DNA of 64,000 nt. Source: Rahnella bruchi (GTDB taxonomy: Bacteria; Pseudomonadota; Gammaproteobacteria; Enterobacterales; Enterobacteriaceae). A program made the translations under genes and the position numbers. Of the stretch, positions 1 through 9,114 are shown piece by piece (the stretch's first letter is position 1; every line of letters begins with the position of its first letter). Under the pieces are notes generated by a model. The model was given only the letters and a program-made list of their open reading frames with translations. It was not told where the DNA came from and made no database searches. The stretch spans positions 310,001 to 374,000 of the forward strand of contig NZ_QZWI01000003.1 of the NCBI RefSeq assembly GCF_003614975.1, given 5' to 3'.

Positions 1-1
1 C

Positions 2-1288
2 TGGAAAGTCGGGATCATTGCGGGAATGCTGTGCGAAACGCTGACCATGGTGCTGATTTTGCTGATGGCGCGGCCATTTTCGCTCGGGCTGGACATCGTT
101 ATGAATATCGCCGCGCCGCTGATCCTCGGAGCCAGTTCCATCGGACTGATTGTTTTACTGGTGCAAAGCGTCGAAGATGAAAAAGAGGTCATCGCCGCCC
201 GACAGGCGCGTCTGGCGCTGGATATTGCCAATAAAACCCTTCCTTACTTTCGAGATATTAATGCCGATTCGCTGGCCAGCATCTGCCGCATTATCCGCGA
301 AGATATTGATGCTGACGCCGTGGCGATCACCGATACGCGCAATATTCTGGCGTACGTCGGCGTCGGCGCGGATGAATATAATATCGGCCACGAATCCCTG
401 AGTGAGATGACAAAAGCTTCGCTGGAAAGCGGCGAAATCACAGTCAGAAACAATGATGAAATGGACCGCACGCCGCAGATCCATTCTCTGATTATTATTC
501 CGCTTTGGGAAAAAGGCGAAGTAACCGGCTCGCTGAAAATCTATTATTGCGACCCGCACCGCATCACTTATTCGCTGAAAGTGATGGCCATCGGGCTGTC
601 GCAAATTATGTCCACACAAATGGAAGTCTCGCGTACCGAACAGCTGCGCGAGATGGCCAACAAAGCCGAAATGCGGGCATTGCAGAGCAAGATAAACCCG
701 CATTTTCTGTTTAACGCGCTGAACGCAATTTCGTCGTCGATCCGCGCCCGGCCAGACGTGGCGCGTCAGCTGATCATCAATCTCTCCCGTTATCTGCGCT
801 ACAACCTGGAACTGAACGACGAACTGATCGACCTGCGTAAAGAGCTGCATCAGGTGCAGGATTATATCGCCATCGAGCAGGCACGGTTTGGCAGCAAACT
901 GACGGTGATTTATGACATTGATGACGATATTTCGGTGAAAATTCCCAGTCTGCTGATCCAGCCGCTGGTGGAAAACGCCATCGTACACGGCATCCAGAAG
1001 TGCAGTGGGAAAGGTGTGGTAGTGATTTCCGTCAAGCATCAGGCCGGGGGAATTAAGGTTTCAGTCAAAGACACCGGCCATGGGATTAATCAGGAGACCA
1101 TTGACCGGGTTGAGCGTAATGAGATGCCCGGCAATAAAATCGGACTGCTGAATGTGCATCACCGTGTTTCGTTGTTATACGGCCAGGGCCTGACCATCCG
1201 GCGTCTGGAGCCGGGAACCGATATTTCATTTGTGATTACACACGCGCCTGCGAAAGTCACGGCGGCCGTACAGAGCCAGACAGCCTGA
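2..1288 (+). CDS. ypdA: LytS-family sensor histidine kinase YpdA/PyrS (5'-truncated by window)
   Basis: This is the C-terminal part of a membrane histidine kinase. The frame is open to the window edge, so the true start lies upstream; the internal ATG at 26 sits inside a hydrophobic helix and is not the start. From N to C the visible part has the last membrane helices of a 5TM-LytS sensor, a GAF-like domain (about residues 70-200), then a His_kinase domain with the phospho-acceptor motif PHFLFN near 232 and the N-box LVENAIVHG. In E. coli, YpdA with YpdB senses external pyruvate and drives transporter expression. The response regulator gene follows after a 66-base gap and glk lies next, as in the E. 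coli ypdAB-glk region. The orthologue call is strong; the ligand is inferred from the family. Confidence 0.9.
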   Translation, partial: WKVGIIAGMLCETLTMVLILLMARPFSLGLDIVMNIAAPLILGASSIGLIVLLVQSVEDEKEVIAARQARLALDIANKTLPYFRDINADSLASICRIIREDIDADAVAITDTRNILAYVGVGADEYNIGHESLSEMTKASLESGEITVRNNDEMDRTPQIHSLIIIPLWEKGEVTGSLKIYYCDPHRITYSLKVMAIGLSQIMSTQMEVSRTEQLREMANKAEMRALQSKINPHFLFNALNAISSSIRARPDVARQLIINLSRYLRYNLELNDELIDLRKELHQVQDYIAIEQARFGSKLTVIYDIDDDISVKIPSLLIQPLVENAIVHGIQKCSGKGVVVISVKHQAGGIKVSVKDTGHGINQETIDRVERNEMPGNKIGLLNVHHRVSLLYGQGLTIRRLEPGTDISFVITHAPAKVTAAVQSQTA

Positions 1289-1354
1289 TCCGCAGAAACG
1301 TTTTTTCGTTTTACCCGCCCACATTTCGGGCCATCGTACCGGGGAGATAATTCA

Positions 1355-2125
1355 GTGAAAGCAATTATCGTCGAAGATGAAGTACCGGCTCAGGAAGAGC
1401 TGAGTTATCTGATTAATACGCACAGCAGCATTCAGGTCGAAGCGATTTTTGACGACGGCCTGGACGTGCTCAAATACCTGCAATCCCATGAAGTGGATGC
1501 GATTTTTCTCGATATCAGTATCCCGTCGCTCGACGGTGTTTTACTGGCGCAAAATATCAGTAAATTTGCCCATAAACCCTATATCGTGTTCATCACTGCC
1601 TACAAAGAACACGCCGCCGAAGCCTTTGAAATCGAAGCGTTTGACTACATTCTCAAGCCTTATCATGAGTCGCGTATTGTCACCATGCTACAAAAGCTGG
1701 AGTCGCATTTTCGTCGTGATAAAGAACTGGCGGGTAAAGCGTCTGGAGAGAAACAGGAAGGATTTCAGCCGGGAACGGGCAACGCGCAGCGGGTCAGTCA
1801 CAGCATTAATCTGATCAAAGACGAGCGGATTATCGTCACTGATATAAACGATATTTATTACGCCGCCGCGCAGGAAAAAGTGACGCAGGTGTACACCCGC
1901 AAGGAAGAATTCACCATGCCGATGAACATCACGGAATTATGCAACCGCCTGCCGGAGGAGCATTTTTTCCGCTGCCATCGCTCATATTGCGTGAATCTGT
2001 CGAAAATCCGCGAAATCGTGCCGTGGTTTAATAACACCTATATTTTGCGTCTCAGCGATCTGGATTTCGAAGTGCCGGTTAGCCGCAGCAAGGTGAAGGA
2101 ATTCAGACAGTTAATGCGTTTTTGA
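1355..2125 (+). CDS. ypdB: LytTR response regulator YpdB/PyrR
   Basis: A cytoplasmic DNA-binding response regulator, partner of the preceding kinase. Residues 1-120 form a CheY-like receiver with acidic residues E7-D8, the phospho-acceptor D53 and the conserved K101. Residues about 150-250 form a LytTR DNA-binding domain (IYYAAAQEKVTQVYT, then HRSYCVNL). Translation starts at GTG 1355, with ggggag at 1341-1346 as ribosome binding site. At 256 residues it is slightly longer than E. coli YpdB (244), through a linker of about 25 residues between the domains. In E. coli the regulator activates yhjX after pyruvate sensing; the target here is unknown. Confidence 0.92.
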   Translation: MKAIIVEDEVPAQEELSYLINTHSSIQVEAIFDDGLDVLKYLQSHEVDAIFLDISIPSLDGVLLAQNISKFAHKPYIVFITAYKEHAAEAFEIEAFDYILKPYHESRIVTMLQKLESHFRRDKELAGKASGEKQEGFQPGTGNAQRVSHSINLIKDERIIVTDINDIYYAAAQEKVTQVYTRKEEFTMPMNITELCNRLPEEHFFRCHRSYCVNLSKIREIVPWFNNTYILRLSDLDFEVPVSRSKVKEFRQLMRF

Positions 2126-2129
2126 TGTA

Positions 2130-2153
2130 GGGCTCTTTAAAAATAAAAAGCCC
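2130..2153 (+). terminator. possible weak terminator after ypdB
   Basis: A GGGCT/AGCCC hairpin with an A/T-rich loop begins right after the ypdB stop. It lacks a proper U tract, so it is only a possible end of the ypdAB transcript. Confidence 0.3.
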
Positions 2154-2171
2154 GATACTTCCGCTAAGTCA

Positions 2172-2276
2172 TTGGAGTTGCAGTAAGGCGGCAAGGGAGA
2201 AGAACCCGATGAGCTGACTGATGTCAGTGATTCGGTTCTTCGAACGCAGCCAACGCCGCCGCAACTTTAAGGACGA
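2172..2276. repeat. structured palindromic intergenic element
   Basis: The gap between ypdB and glk holds a long imperfect palindrome. Outer arms are agttgc (2175-2180) with gcaact (2261-2266), then ggcggc with gccgcc. Inside are agaacc (2201-2206) with ggttct (2234-2239), and ctgac (2214-2218) with gtcag (2223-2227) around a four-base loop. It would fold on either strand. The size and layout resemble the small non-coding repeats of enterobacteria (ERIC/REP-like). I cannot prove it is repeated in the genome from this window; a degenerate look-alike may lie near 12110-12185. Confidence 0.5.
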
Positions 2277-2283
2277 AGGGGAA

Positions 2284-3249
2284 TTAGAGGGTCATACCGA
2301 TCGACTGACGTAAGTACGCCCCTGCGCCTAACAAGCCTGGTTGATCGTGTGTGATCAGGAACACCGGAATATCCATCAGATAATCTTTGAAGCGGCCTTT
2401 GTCTTCAAACGCGGCGCGAAAACCAGACGCTTTGAAGAATTCGAGGAAGCGCGGAACGATGCCGCCGGCAATGTATACGCCGCCGAATGTCCCCATGTTC
2501 AGCGCCAGGTTGCCGCCGAAACGGCCCATGATCACGCAAAACAGTGAAAGTGCACGGCGACAATCGACGTTTTCATCCGACAGCGCCAGCTCGGTCACGT
2601 CTTTCGGTTTAAAGTTTTCCGGCACACGCTTATCTGATTTCACGATGGCGCGGTAAAGATTCACCAGCCCAGGACCGGACAGAATACGCTCGGCGGAAAC
2701 GTGTCCCATTTCTGTACGCAACTGCTCAAGAATGATGTCTTCTTCTTCGCTGTTCGGTGCGAAATCCACATGACCGCCCTCGCCCGGCAGGCTCAGCCAC
2801 TGCTTGTTGGCGTGGATCAGATGCGCGACACCCAGCCCGGTACCTGCGCCATAAATTACTGCCGGTTTTCCGTCCTGTGCTTTTTTCCCGCCAAACTGCA
2901 ATAAATCCTGTTCTTTCAGCATCGGGATCGCCATTGAGACGGCGGTGAAATCGTTGATCACTTCCAGATGTTGCAGGCCCAAACTTTTCTTCATTTCTGC
3001 AATGGAGAATGCCCAGGTGTGGTTAGTCATTGCCACCCAGTCGCCGGTGATAGGACAGGCAATGGCGATGCAGGCATCTTCAATCTCCTGGTTTTGCTCA
3101 GAGAGATACTCACGGACTGTGGCTTCGAGGCTGTCGTATTCCAGCCCTGAAAAGGTCTTCGCCTGCGAAATCTCGCCGCTGTCCAAAGCGCAAAGCGCCA
3201 GGCGGCAGTTGGTGCCCCCGACATCGCCCACCAGGGAGTATTTGGTCAT
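2284..3249 (-). CDS. glk: glucokinase
   Basis: Phosphorylates free cytosolic glucose to glucose 6-phosphate with ATP, the non-PTS entry into glycolysis. The 321-residue protein has the same length as E. coli Glk. It opens with the ATP-binding motif [10 protein letters not shown] (residues 8-17) and carries the sugar-binding/catalytic stretch INDFTAV near residue 100 and GAGTGLGVA, which places it in the bacterial Glk family rather than ROK kinases. The start has a GGAG ribosome binding site. It is convergent with ypdB, and its neighbours ypdAB and yfeO match E. coli. Confidence 0.96.
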   Translation of the reverse strand: MTKYSLVGDVGGTNCRLALCALDSGEISQAKTFSGLEYDSLEATVREYLSEQNQEIEDACIAIACPITGDWVAMTNHTWAFSIAEMKKSLGLQHLEVINDFTAVSMAIPMLKEQDLLQFGGKKAQDGKPAVIYGAGTGLGVAHLIHANKQWLSLPGEGGHVDFAPNSEEEDIILEQLRTEMGHVSAERILSGPGLVNLYRAIVKSDKRVPENFKPKDVTELALSDENVDCRRALSLFCVIMGRFGGNLALNMGTFGGVYIAGGIVPRFLEFFKASGFRAAFEDKGRFKDYLMDIPVFLITHDQPGLLGAGAYLRQSIGMTL

Positions 3250-3573
3250 GTTATTCTCCGCAAAAGTAAATTCGTTATACTGCGCACCCGCGTCATAAAA
3301 GCTGTGCTAAAAAGTACGCTGCCAGACACGCTGATGTAAGCTGTCATCATCAATTAAAGTGACTGGCGAAACCCCGCCCATAGGCAAAGTTTACAGTTTC
3401 GTGTGGGCAAAATAGCGGTAATTGCTATACGCTGCAACGCAGTTTTGAACCCGCGCACATTTATGCGGCATGTCACACAAAATAATGTCGACAACCAGCA
3501 AACAGACTTTGCCAGGATTCATCTAAGCTATTAGGGCAAACAAAGCGATAACTATAAATAAGGAAATTCTTGC
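3250..3573. other. divergent glk/yfeO intergenic region
   Basis: This gap must hold the promoters for glk (leftward) and yfeO (rightward). I see no coding potential and no operator I would name with confidence. Confidence 0.4.
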
Positions 3574-4836
3574 ATGTTTCATCCCCGCGCCAGAATTATG
3601 CTGGCTTTCGCCCTGCCCGCAGTCATTATCGGGGTGCTTTCCAGCCTGATTCTGGTCTTTGTCATGATGATTGCCGGTGCATTGCAAAACCTGCTGTGGG
3701 AACACATTCCCGCCGTTTTACAGGTGAATACAGAATCCGCCAGCTGGACGTTATTTATGCTGACGCTGACCGGTGTCGGAGTGGGCGCGGTGATTAAGTA
3801 TATGCCAGGGCACGCGGGACCGGATCCCGCCACTGAATCGCTGATTGGCGCGCCAGTGACGGTGAACGCATTGCCGGGCCTGGCACTGGCGCTGATGCTC
3901 GGGCTGGCGGGTGGCGTCAGTCTGGGACCAGAGCATCCGATCACGGTGATTAATATTGCGCTGGTCGCCTGGTTAGGCACGCGACTGATGCCTAAAGTGC
4001 CGACAACCGACTGGGTGATCCTGGCGGCAGCCGGTACCATTGGTGCACTGTTTGGCACGCCGGTCGCCGCAGCGCTGATTTTCTCGCAAACGCTTGGCAA
4101 TAATAAAGATGTGCAGTTGTGGGATCGCCTGTTTGCGCCTTTGCTTGCCGCGGGCGCCGGTGCGCTGACGACCGATCAGTTCTTCCAGCCAGATTTTTCT
4201 CTCAGCATTCCGTCTTATGATTCGTCCAGCCTGGCTGACATTTTCAGCGGTTCTGTCGTGGTGCTTATTGCTATCGCACTGGGGATGATCGCCGTGTGGC
4301 TGTTCCCGCATATGCACCGGCTGTTCAATAAGATTCAGGATCCTATATTGCGCCTCGGACTTGGCGGTTTTGTGCTGGGTTTACTGGCACTGATCGGTGG
4401 AGAAATCACGCTGTTCAAAGGCCTCGATGAAATGAAAGAGCTGGCACATTCCAACCAGCTGTTTGAGATGGGACCGCTGCTGGCGATTACACTGACCAAG
4501 CTTGCAGCATTAGTGGTCGCAGCTGCCTGTGGTTTCCGTGGCGGGCGAATTTTCCCGGCGGTCTTTGTCGGTGTGTCGCTCGGCCTGATGCTGCATCAGT
4601 ATGCACCGGACGTGCCTGCGGCAGTGACGGTTTCCTGTGCGGTGATGGGAATGGTGCTGGTGGTGACACGCGATGGCTGGCTGAGTCTGTTTATGGCCGC
4701 TGCCGTGGTACCGGGGCTCAAATTGCTGCCGTTGTTATGCATTGTGATGCTGCCGGCCTGGCTGATGCTGGCAGGTAAGCCGCTGATGCAGGTAGCAAAA
4801 CAGCGGCTGAACCGTCAAACTTTGGAAGAAGATTAA
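3574..4836 (+). CDS. yfeO: ClC-family ion channel/transporter YfeO
   Basis: A multi-spanning inner-membrane protein of the voltage-gated chloride channel (ClC) superfamily. It is 420 residues, close to the 418 of E. coli YfeO, with about ten hydrophobic segments. The ClC signature region reads [10 protein letters not shown] near residue 110, where classic ClC antiporters have GREGP, and [14 protein letters not shown] near 315 matches the second anion-path motif. The transported ion is not established for this branch. It is divergent from glk as in E. coli, and its stop overlaps the end of the convergent racemase gene by four bases. Confidence 0.9.
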   Translation: MFHPRARIMLAFALPAVIIGVLSSLILVFVMMIAGALQNLLWEHIPAVLQVNTESASWTLFMLTLTGVGVGAVIKYMPGHAGPDPATESLIGAPVTVNALPGLALALMLGLAGGVSLGPEHPITVINIALVAWLGTRLMPKVPTTDWVILAAAGTIGALFGTPVAAALIFSQTLGNNKDVQLWDRLFAPLLAAGAGALTTDQFFQPDFSLSIPSYDSSSLADIFSGSVVVLIAIALGMIAVWLFPHMHRLFNKIQDPILRLGLGGFVLGLLALIGGEITLFKGLDEMKELAHSNQLFEMGPLLAITLTKLAALVVAAACGFRGGRIFPAVFVGVSLGLMLHQYAPDVPAAVTVSCAVMGMVLVVTRDGWLSLFMAAAVVPGLKLLPLLCIVMLPAWLMLAGKPLMQVAKQRLNRQTLEED

Positions 4837-5531
4837 TCCTGCCCTAAAGCAAACTCCGCCGCCGCCAGCGCATGAATGGCGGTGGTGTCAAAGACCGGCA
4901 CACTTGCGTCTTGCGCACCGACCAGCAGGGTAATTTCGGTACAGCCGAGAATAATGCCTTCCACACCCTGCTGTTCTAATTTGCCTATAATCCGGCGATA
5001 TTCCTCACGGGAATCGTCTTTAATCATGCCCAGACACAGCTCTTCGTAAATGATGCGGTGAACAATCGCCCGGTCAGCTTCATCCGGCGTCACCACGTCA
5101 ATCTGGTGCTTTTCCTGCAAACGTCCGCGATAGAAATCCTGTTCCATGGTGAAACGCGTGCCAAGCAGGCCGATTTTATGCAGCCCCTGTCCTTTGATTT
5201 TTTCTGCCGTCGCATCGGCGATGTGCAACAGCGGCAGGCCGCCGATACGTTCGATATCGTCCGCCACTTTGTGCATGGTGTTGGTACATACGACGATAAC
5301 ATCCGCGCCTGCACGCGCCAGCGAATCCGCGGCGTTACCGAGCATTTCTCCCGCCTGCTGCCAGTCACCGGCCATTTGCAGTTTTTCTATTTCATAGAAA
5401 TCGACGCTGTAGAGAAACAGTTTGGCCGAATGCAATCCGCCCAGTTGCTGTTTCACATGCTCATTGATCATTCGGTAATACGGCACGGTGGATTCCCAGC
5501 TCATGCCGCCTATCAGTCCTAACGTTTTCAT
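4833..5531 (-). CDS. ygeA: aspartate/glutamate-family amino acid racemase (YgeA-like)
   Basis: A cofactor-independent racemase of the Asp/Glu/hydantoin racemase family, 232 residues, very like E. coli YgeA (230), which has broad amino acid specificity. It starts [15 protein letters not shown] and carries the two catalytic cysteine motifs, CTNTMH near residue 83 and GCTEI near 197. The reading frame is open 41 codons further upstream, but that part is not family-like; ATG 5531 gives the standard N-terminus. In E. coli ygeA is elsewhere (beside araE), so its position beside yfeO is lineage-specific. D-amino acid production for the cell wall or metabolism is inferred. Confidence 0.88.
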   Translation of the reverse strand: MKTLGLIGGMSWESTVPYYRMINEHVKQQLGGLHSAKLFLYSVDFYEIEKLQMAGDWQQAGEMLGNAADSLARAGADVIVVCTNTMHKVADDIERIGGLPLLHIADATAEKIKGQGLHKIGLLGTRFTMEQDFYRGRLQEKHQIDVVTPDEADRAIVHRIIYEELCLGMIKDDSREEYRRIIGKLEQQGVEGIILGCTEITLLVGAQDASVPVFDTTAIHALAAAEFALGQD

Positions 5532-5573
5532 CTTTGCGCCCTGTATTTTCCGGATGCCAAAACCATAACCGAC

Positions 5574-5613
5574 AAAAAGCCCGCGGACAAAGAAAATGTC
5601 GGCGGGCTTTTTT
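5574..5613 (-). terminator. Rho-independent terminator of the PACE gene
   Basis: A stem aaaaagcccgc/gcgggcttttt lies between the stop of the PACE gene and the racemase start. The A and T runs on both sides let it work in either direction, but only the leftward transcript reaches it from a nearby gene. Confidence 0.75.
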
Positions 5614-5635
5614 AGGCGGCTTGCGGCGTGGCGAA

Positions 5636-6109
5636 TTAATGTTTCGCCGGGCAATCCTCTGCGGCCAGACGACGGTTCATCCAGCGCTGACGCAGCGTGT
5701 CGTAAACCCAGTTATACGCCACGGTATACGGCAGGAAGAACAGGAAGAACCCGATTTCCAGCATAAATGCGTCCAGCAGGCTGATACCCAGCCACAACGC
5801 GGCAATTGGCAAACCAATCAGGATGAATCCGCCTTCAAAGCCCAACGCGTGCGCCACGCGGATTTTAAATGTCCGCACCACGCGGGAAACCGGCCAGAAC
5901 TTATCGAACAGGCTGTTATAAACGATGTTCCAGACCATCGCTGTCGTCGATAACATGATGGCCAGTGCGCCCATTTCCCAGACCGGTTTGTTCAGCGCCC
6001 AGGCTGCGGCGGGGGCTGAAATCAGTACAGCGAGAGTTTCAAAACCTACCGCATGAAAGATGCGTTCGCCGAACGTTTTCTGAGAGATATTCCGTGTTTG
6101 CTTAGACAT
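5636..6109 (-). CDS. PACE-family multidrug efflux transporter
   Basis: A small inner-membrane protein of 157 residues made of two tandem bacterial transmembrane pair (BTP) domains, giving four helices. This is the hallmark of the PACE family (AceI type), proton-coupled exporters of chlorhexidine, acriflavine and short diamines. The repeats are visible as ERIFHAVGFETLAV (residues about 15-28) and the parallel RVAHALGFEGGFIL (about 84-97), each with the conserved Glu in the first helix of the pair. It is divergent from a LysR regulator, the usual PACE layout. The substrate is unknown. Confidence 0.88.
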   Translation of the reverse strand: MSKQTRNISQKTFGERIFHAVGFETLAVLISAPAAAWALNKPVWEMGALAIMLSTTAMVWNIVYNSLFDKFWPVSRVVRTFKIRVAHALGFEGGFILIGLPIAALWLGISLLDAFMLEIGFFLFFLPYTVAYNWVYDTLRQRWMNRRLAAEDCPAKH

Positions 6110-6251
6110 AAAAACCTGCCTGATTCCTGATTGTTGTTACGTTAACTGCTACGTGACGGCTGTCACAGGCGGTCATTATCATCATTAAATGAGATAGGTA
6201 AAAGATAGGAAGTATCGATAAAATAGATGGATTGAAATCACAGGAAACCTT

Positions 6252-7139
6252 ATGCGCTACTCCCCCGAAGCCCTGATAGCGTTTGTCGAAGCCGCCGATG
6301 CCGGATCGTTTTCGGCGGCGGCGCGAAAGCTGCGCAAGAGTCAGTCCACCGTCAGCACGGCAATTGCCAATCTGGAAGTGGATTTAGGCGTCACATTGTT
6401 TGACCGCCAGAGCCGCCATCCGGTGCTGACGCCTGCCGGACAGCGCGTGCTGAGCCACGTTCAGGCGATTCTGGCCGCCAGTGAACGGCTCGACGAACTG
6501 GCGGTACGGTTATCAACGCAGGTAGAAACCCGCCTGACGTTTGTGCTTTCCGATACCTATCAGCCGACCCATCACGAAGCGCTGCTGCGCCGCTTTGAGC
6601 GCCGGTATCCGGATATCGAATTTGAGTGTCAGATTGCTGAAGATCAGGACGTAATTGACCTGTTGCAGTCTGGTCGCGCGCATATCGGCATGGTGGAAGT
6701 ACAGGCGAGTTATCCGCCGGATATCGGCGTGGCGCGCCTGCCGGAACAAACCGATATGTCGATTTTTTGCAGCCGCGAGCATCCGCTGGCAAAAATGACC
6801 GAGTTACAACCGGAGCAATTGCACACGTTCCGTCAGCTCTGTCTGCAACCTTACAGCCGCCGGGAGATGCCCCAGGCGCAGGGGCAAATCTGGTCAGCGC
6901 CCAGTTATCTGATGCTGCTGGAAATGGCGGAACAGGGTTTTGGCTGGGCGACGCTGCCGCACTGGCTGGTGAAGCAGTTTGGGCACGACAAACTGGTCAG
7001 CCTGCCGATGCGTGGCTGGCCGAAGCAGATTTCAGTGGATGCGGTGTGGAGTAAAAACAATCAGCCCGGTCCGGCGGGTTGCTGGTTCATCGACCAGCTG
7101 ATTGAACCGCCGTCACCGGAAACTGATTTACTGCCCTGA
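6252..7139 (+). CDS. LysR-type regulator next to PACE gene
   Basis: A 295-residue LysR-family transcription factor. An N-terminal winged helix-turn-helix lies in residues about 3-62 (GSFSAAARKLRKSQSTVSTAIANLE, broken here: SFSAAARKLRKSQSTVST is the helix-turn-helix core), followed by a periplasmic-binding-like effector domain from about 90 on. LysR genes next to PACE pumps usually control them, and the shared 142-base promoter region with its GATAGG/GATA-rich motifs (about 6190-6230) is the likely operator. Its last 12 bases overlap the end of the convergent ipdC gene. The effector is unknown. Confidence 0.87.
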   Translation: MRYSPEALIAFVEAADAGSFSAAARKLRKSQSTVSTAIANLEVDLGVTLFDRQSRHPVLTPAGQRVLSHVQAILAASERLDELAVRLSTQVETRLTFVLSDTYQPTHHEALLRRFERRYPDIEFECQIAEDQDVIDLLQSGRAHIGMVEVQASYPPDIGVARLPEQTDMSIFCSREHPLAKMTELQPEQLHTFRQLCLQPYSRREMPQAQGQIWSAPSYLMLLEMAEQGFGWATLPHWLVKQFGHDKLVSLPMRGWPKQISVDAVWSKNNQPGPAGCWFIDQLIEPPSPETDLLP

Positions 7140-8786
7140 GTTACGCTTTGCCAGTGATTTAGTCACTGAATTTAGCAGCTCGGGAATATCCATTTTCGGC
7201 AAAATCACTTCTATCCAGGCCATCTGCCGCCGGGCAGTGGCCTTTTCTATCGCATCTTTCAGCGCCTGCGGCGAATCTGCCCGCGCGCTGAACACTTCTT
7301 TTCCGCCAAACGCCGCCGGGAACTGCGTCCAGTTCCACTGCGCGATATCGTTGTAGCGCTGGGTTTCGCCGTGGATCGCCCGTTCGACGGTGTAGCCGTC
7401 ATTATTAATCACAAAAATAATTGGCGGCAGCCCGTAACGGATGGCGGCACCTAATCCCTGGAGCGTCAGCTGGGCGGATCCGTCGCCGATCAGCAGCACC
7501 ACGCGGCGATCCGGTACGGCAATCTGCACTCCAAACGCCGCAGGCAGCGTAAAGCCAATCGACCCCCATAAAGGTTGGACGACGAACTGGCAATCTTGCG
7601 GCAAATTCAGCGCCGCTGCGCCAAAACAGGCAGTGCCCTGCTCGGCAACCAGCACGTCGCCCGGTTGCAGGAAATCCTGAATCTGCTGCCAGAAAGCATA
7701 TTGTCCGAGACTGGTGTCGTGCGACAAAGGCAAGGCGTTGCGTTTAACCGTGTAAGGCGATGAGCCACAGCCCAGTTCGGCGGTGAGGCGGTGCATCACA
7801 CTGACCGTTTTTTCGAGCGGAAGCTGATGGAAAATCTGGTCGCCCACGCGGGCAAAAAAGGGCTGAAGGTCGATGCATTTTCCACACGGAAGCTGCTGGG
7901 TAAAACCGGCGGTGATCGTATCGGTGAATTTCACGCCGACCGTGATCACCACATCGGCTCCTTCAATCGCTTCTTTGGTGGAAGGCGCACTGGCAGCACC
8001 CGAGTAAGTCCCGGCGAAATTCGCCTGCTGCTCGTTGAATAAACCCTTGCCCATCAGCAACGTTGAATGCGCCAGCGGCACTTCTTCCATCCATTGTTCC
8101 AGCGCCTTTTTGACTTTGAAACGGTCTGCCAGAAAATCAGCCAGCAACGAAACGCGGTTTGCTCCGCGCAGCTGTTTTTCAGCGGCAACAACAAATGCTT
8201 CAAGAGAAGAAGGTGAAAAAGGCGGCTGTCTGGCGGGTAACGGATGCGCGCGAGTGCTGACCGGCAGCGCGGCGACGTCGCTTGGCAGTAACAGATAACC
8301 CGGACGCGAGGTGTACATCACCTCTTCTATAACACGGTCGATTTCAGCCAGCGCATTTTCCGGCGTCAGGGAAGCCTGCGCTACGCTGACCGGTCCTGAC
8401 ATCCGCATAAAATGACAAAATTCGCCATCCCCCAGCGTGTGATGCAGTAATTCGCCCTTGCGCTGCGACGCCAGCGCGGGCGCGCCCACAATATGCACCA
8501 CCGGCACATATTCGGCATAACTCCCGGCAATGCCATTCAGCGCGCTCAGCTCGCCGACGCCAAAGGTGGTGAGCAACGCCGCAATTCCTTTGGTGCGCGC
8601 ATAGCCGTCAGCACCATAGGCTGCATTTAATTCATTGGTGCAGCCAATCCAGGTGATTTGCTGGTGATTAATAACGCTGTCGAGAAATTTCAGGTTGTAA
8701 TCACCCGGCACGCCAAACAGTTCGGAGATCCCGCTAAATGACAAGCGATCCAAGAGATAGTCACCTACTGTGTATACATTTTCCAT
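7128..8786 (-). CDS. ipdC: indolepyruvate decarboxylase
   Basis: A thiamin-diphosphate enzyme of the pyruvate decarboxylase family (552 residues). It converts indole-3-pyruvate to indole-3-acetaldehyde, the key step in making the plant hormone indole-3-acetic acid from tryptophan. The residues known from Enterobacter IPDC are in register: D29 (GVPGDYN), E52 (GCTNELNA), H115-H116 (LLHHTLGDG). The cofactor motif runs from GDGSAQLTLQ to NNDGYTVE near 435-465. A ribosome binding site AGAGGAT precedes ATG 8786. A phenylpyruvate or pyruvate preference cannot be ruled out from sequence alone, but similarity is to IPDC/PPDC enzymes of plant-associated enterobacteria. Confidence 0.9.
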   Translation of the reverse strand: MENVYTVGDYLLDRLSFSGISELFGVPGDYNLKFLDSVINHQQITWIGCTNELNAAYGADGYARTKGIAALLTTFGVGELSALNGIAGSYAEYVPVVHIVGAPALASQRKGELLHHTLGDGEFCHFMRMSGPVSVAQASLTPENALAEIDRVIEEVMYTSRPGYLLLPSDVAALPVSTRAHPLPARQPPFSPSSLEAFVVAAEKQLRGANRVSLLADFLADRFKVKKALEQWMEEVPLAHSTLLMGKGLFNEQQANFAGTYSGAASAPSTKEAIEGADVVITVGVKFTDTITAGFTQQLPCGKCIDLQPFFARVGDQIFHQLPLEKTVSVMHRLTAELGCGSSPYTVKRNALPLSHDTSLGQYAFWQQIQDFLQPGDVLVAEQGTACFGAAALNLPQDCQFVVQPLWGSIGFTLPAAFGVQIAVPDRRVVLLIGDGSAQLTLQGLGAAIRYGLPPIIFVINNDGYTVERAIHGETQRYNDIAQWNWTQFPAAFGGKEVFSARADSPQALKDAIEKATARRQMAWIEVILPKMDIPELLNSVTKSLAKRNSGQ

Positions 8787-9114
8787 GACGATCCTCTGTT
8801 AATAATCGGACAAACAGTTAATCCCACTAACTGAAGTATTACTCCAAACCTGAAAAGAGGATATTTTTTATTCAAAATAAGACGTGGAAACGCAGAGTTA
8901 CAGCCCTGCACCGGATTAACGCAGGCCGTTTTATTCAGCAGTTACGGTAATACGCAGAAAGAATTGTCACGGTAATCAACTGCTATGAACTTAAGGATTG
9001 TTCCGGATGTGATCTGAATAGCTGGAAATGCTTGTGAAAGCGCATACACTAAAACCGCTTTTCTATGACATTTATAACCTTCTGTTCACTCCTGAATTTA
9101 TTATAAGGACTCAC
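8787..9114. promoter_or_regulatory. ipdC / aldo-keto reductase divergent promoter region
   Basis: A 328-base gap between divergent genes. About 30 bases upstream of ipdC is an inverted repeat, cagtta-atcccac-taactg (8815-8833), a possible operator. I looked for a TyrR box, which controls ipdC in Enterobacter, and did not find a convincing one. No small gene is visible. Confidence 0.4.

Noticed and set aside
26-28. ATG 26 as true start of the ypdA-like gene
   Set aside because: The frame is open to the window edge, the ATG is inside a membrane helix, and the family protein has several helices before this point.
155-1039. Long minus-strand frame (294 codons) opposite ypdA
   Set aside because: It lies wholly inside a well-conserved kinase gene on the other strand and encodes no recognisable domain; it is a shadow of the real gene.
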